8,806 nucleotides of DNA from NCBI GenBank assembly GCA_003229235.1, contig QIIH01000097.1:1-8806 (forward strand), given 5' to 3'. The stretch comes from Flavobacteriales bacterium. GTDB taxonomy: Bacteria > Bacteroidota > Bacteroidia > Flavobacteriales > Flavobacteriaceae. The notes under the pieces are model-generated. The model was not told where the DNA came from and searched no databases. It saw only the letters and a list, made by a program, of their open reading frames with translations. The position numbers were made by a program, and so were the translations under genes. Below are positions 8,310 to 8,806 of this stretch, piece after piece. Every line of letters begins with the position of its first letter. The first letter of the stretch is position 1.

Positions 8310-8335
8310 AAAACCCTTGTAATTACTGGGGTTTT
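8310..8335. repeat. Inverted repeat over the gyrB -33 region
   Basis: AAAACCC (8310-8316) and GGGTTTT (8329-8335) are perfect 7-bp arms around a 12-nt spacer that itself contains the palindrome GTAATTAC (8319-8326). The repeat begins four bases upstream of the gyrB -7 box. Because of this position it may be a binding site for a dimeric regulator. It has no T-run placed as for a terminator of any visible gene. Confidence 0.5.
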
Positions 8336-8366
8336 AGGTAATTTAGACCCTTAAGTTATCAACAAT

Positions 8367-8392
8367 ATTTTGTGAAGAAAAAACCACAAAAT
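8367..8392. repeat. Inverted repeat between the divergent gyrB and DUF2911 genes
   Basis: ATTTTGTG (8367-8374) and CACAAAAT (8385-8392) are perfect 8-bp arms around a 10-nt A-rich spacer. The repeat lies about 150 bases upstream of the DUF2911 start and about 107 bases upstream of gyrB. It could be an operator or a short hairpin. The rest of the 283-bp interval (8261-8543) shows no exact TAnnTTTG box for the plus-strand gene. Confidence 0.45.
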
Positions 8393-8543
8393 GGTATGTA
8401 ATTTTCACTTCTTTAATGGCGACATTTGAAGAATAATCCTAAAGTTATATTAAAATCTGTAAGTTCTGTTCGTTTTTGAGACTAAGCGCACACTAAAATT
8501 GATTAAATTCGAACATATTTAAATCACTTAAACTATCCAAACT

Positions 8544-8806
8544 ATGAAATTTAAATTATTTTTTACAGCAGCAATAATGATTGCAACAATGGCAGTGTCT
8601 ACAACTGCGCAGGCGCAAAAATTTTCTGATCTAGACAAAAGTCCGATGGACGCAGCTTCTTTGCCTAACGATTACAAAATAGCCGAGAAGGTTGTAAAGA
8701 TCCAATACGGCCGTCCTCAGCTAAAAGGTCGTGAGTTAAGCACCTTAGCTCCAAACGGAAAAGTTTGGCGCACAGGAGCCAACGAAGCACCCGAAATTAC
8801 TTTTTA
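8544..8806 (+). CDS. DUF2911 domain secreted protein, 3' end outside window
   Basis: Translation from the ATG at 8544 gives 87 codons before the window ends in frame. Residues 1-24 form a Sec signal peptide: basic KFK, a hydrophobic core, then AQAQ with likely cleavage after AQA. The mature part begins KFSDLDKSPMDAASLP and continues with the DUF2911 hallmarks VKIQYGRPQLKGRE (about 52-65) and GKVWRTGANEAPEITF (about 72-87). DUF2911 proteins are frequent in Bacteroidota and are predicted to be exported; their function is not known to me. Many are near 170-290 residues, so roughly half or more of the gene is missing here. The gene is divergent from gyrB with a leader of up to 283 bp. No Shine-Dalgarno sequence is seen (TCCAAACT precedes the ATG). 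Confidence 0.9.
   Translation, partial: MKFKLFFTAAIMIATMAVSTTAQAQKFSDLDKSPMDAASLPNDYKIAEKVVKIQYGRPQLKGRELSTLAPNGKVWRTGANEAPEITF

Noticed and set aside
8356..8364. DnaA-box-like TTATCAACA near gyrB, hinting at an origin region
   Set aside because: It differs from TTATCCACA at one position, and it is a single copy with no cluster of boxes and no dnaA or dnaN nearby; expected by chance in AT-rich DNA.

Overview
The window is an AT-rich chromosomal segment from a member of the Bacteroidota, most probably a marine Flavobacteriaceae. Four things point there. The proteins have the family's typical form: a 646-residue GyrB without the proteobacterial C-terminal insertion, a fused SecDF, an LDH-like malate dehydrogenase and a DUF2911 protein. 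The start regions lack Shine-Dalgarno sequences. The promoter boxes match the Bacteroidota TAnnTTTG form. The gap between the convergent genes holds repeat-like and structured DNA of a kind I associate with flavobacterial genomes.

Layout. Positions 8-1454 (+) carry lgt (prolipoprotein diacylglyceryl transferase), followed one base later by a DUF192 protein with a lipoprotein-like signal. A gap of about 590 bp (1455-2046) separates this pair from the convergent secDF. It contains a heptanucleotide tandem repeat that runs into the DUF192 stop codon, a possible remnant of a GIY-YIG-like gene, a dense run of hairpins (1661-1846), a second structured element (1883-1976) and the secDF terminator. 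Three minus-strand housekeeping genes follow: secDF (2047-5046), mdh (5194-6120) and gyrB (6320-8260). Each has a hairpin-plus-T-run terminator and a TAnnTTTG box upstream, so each looks independently transcribed. After a 283-bp divergent intergenic region with two inverted repeats, a secreted DUF2911 protein starts at 8544 (+) and runs off the right edge.

How the genes fit together. SecDF drives late steps of Sec export, Lgt lipidates exported prolipoproteins, and the DUF192 and DUF2911 proteins are themselves Sec clients, so the left part has an envelope-export theme. Mdh (TCA cycle) and GyrB (DNA supercoiling) are unrelated housekeeping functions.

I see no new multi-gene system. The parts worth a second look are non-coding: the hairpin array, the second structured element, the 7-bp repeat at the DUF192 terminus, and the inverted repeats beside the gyrB promoter.
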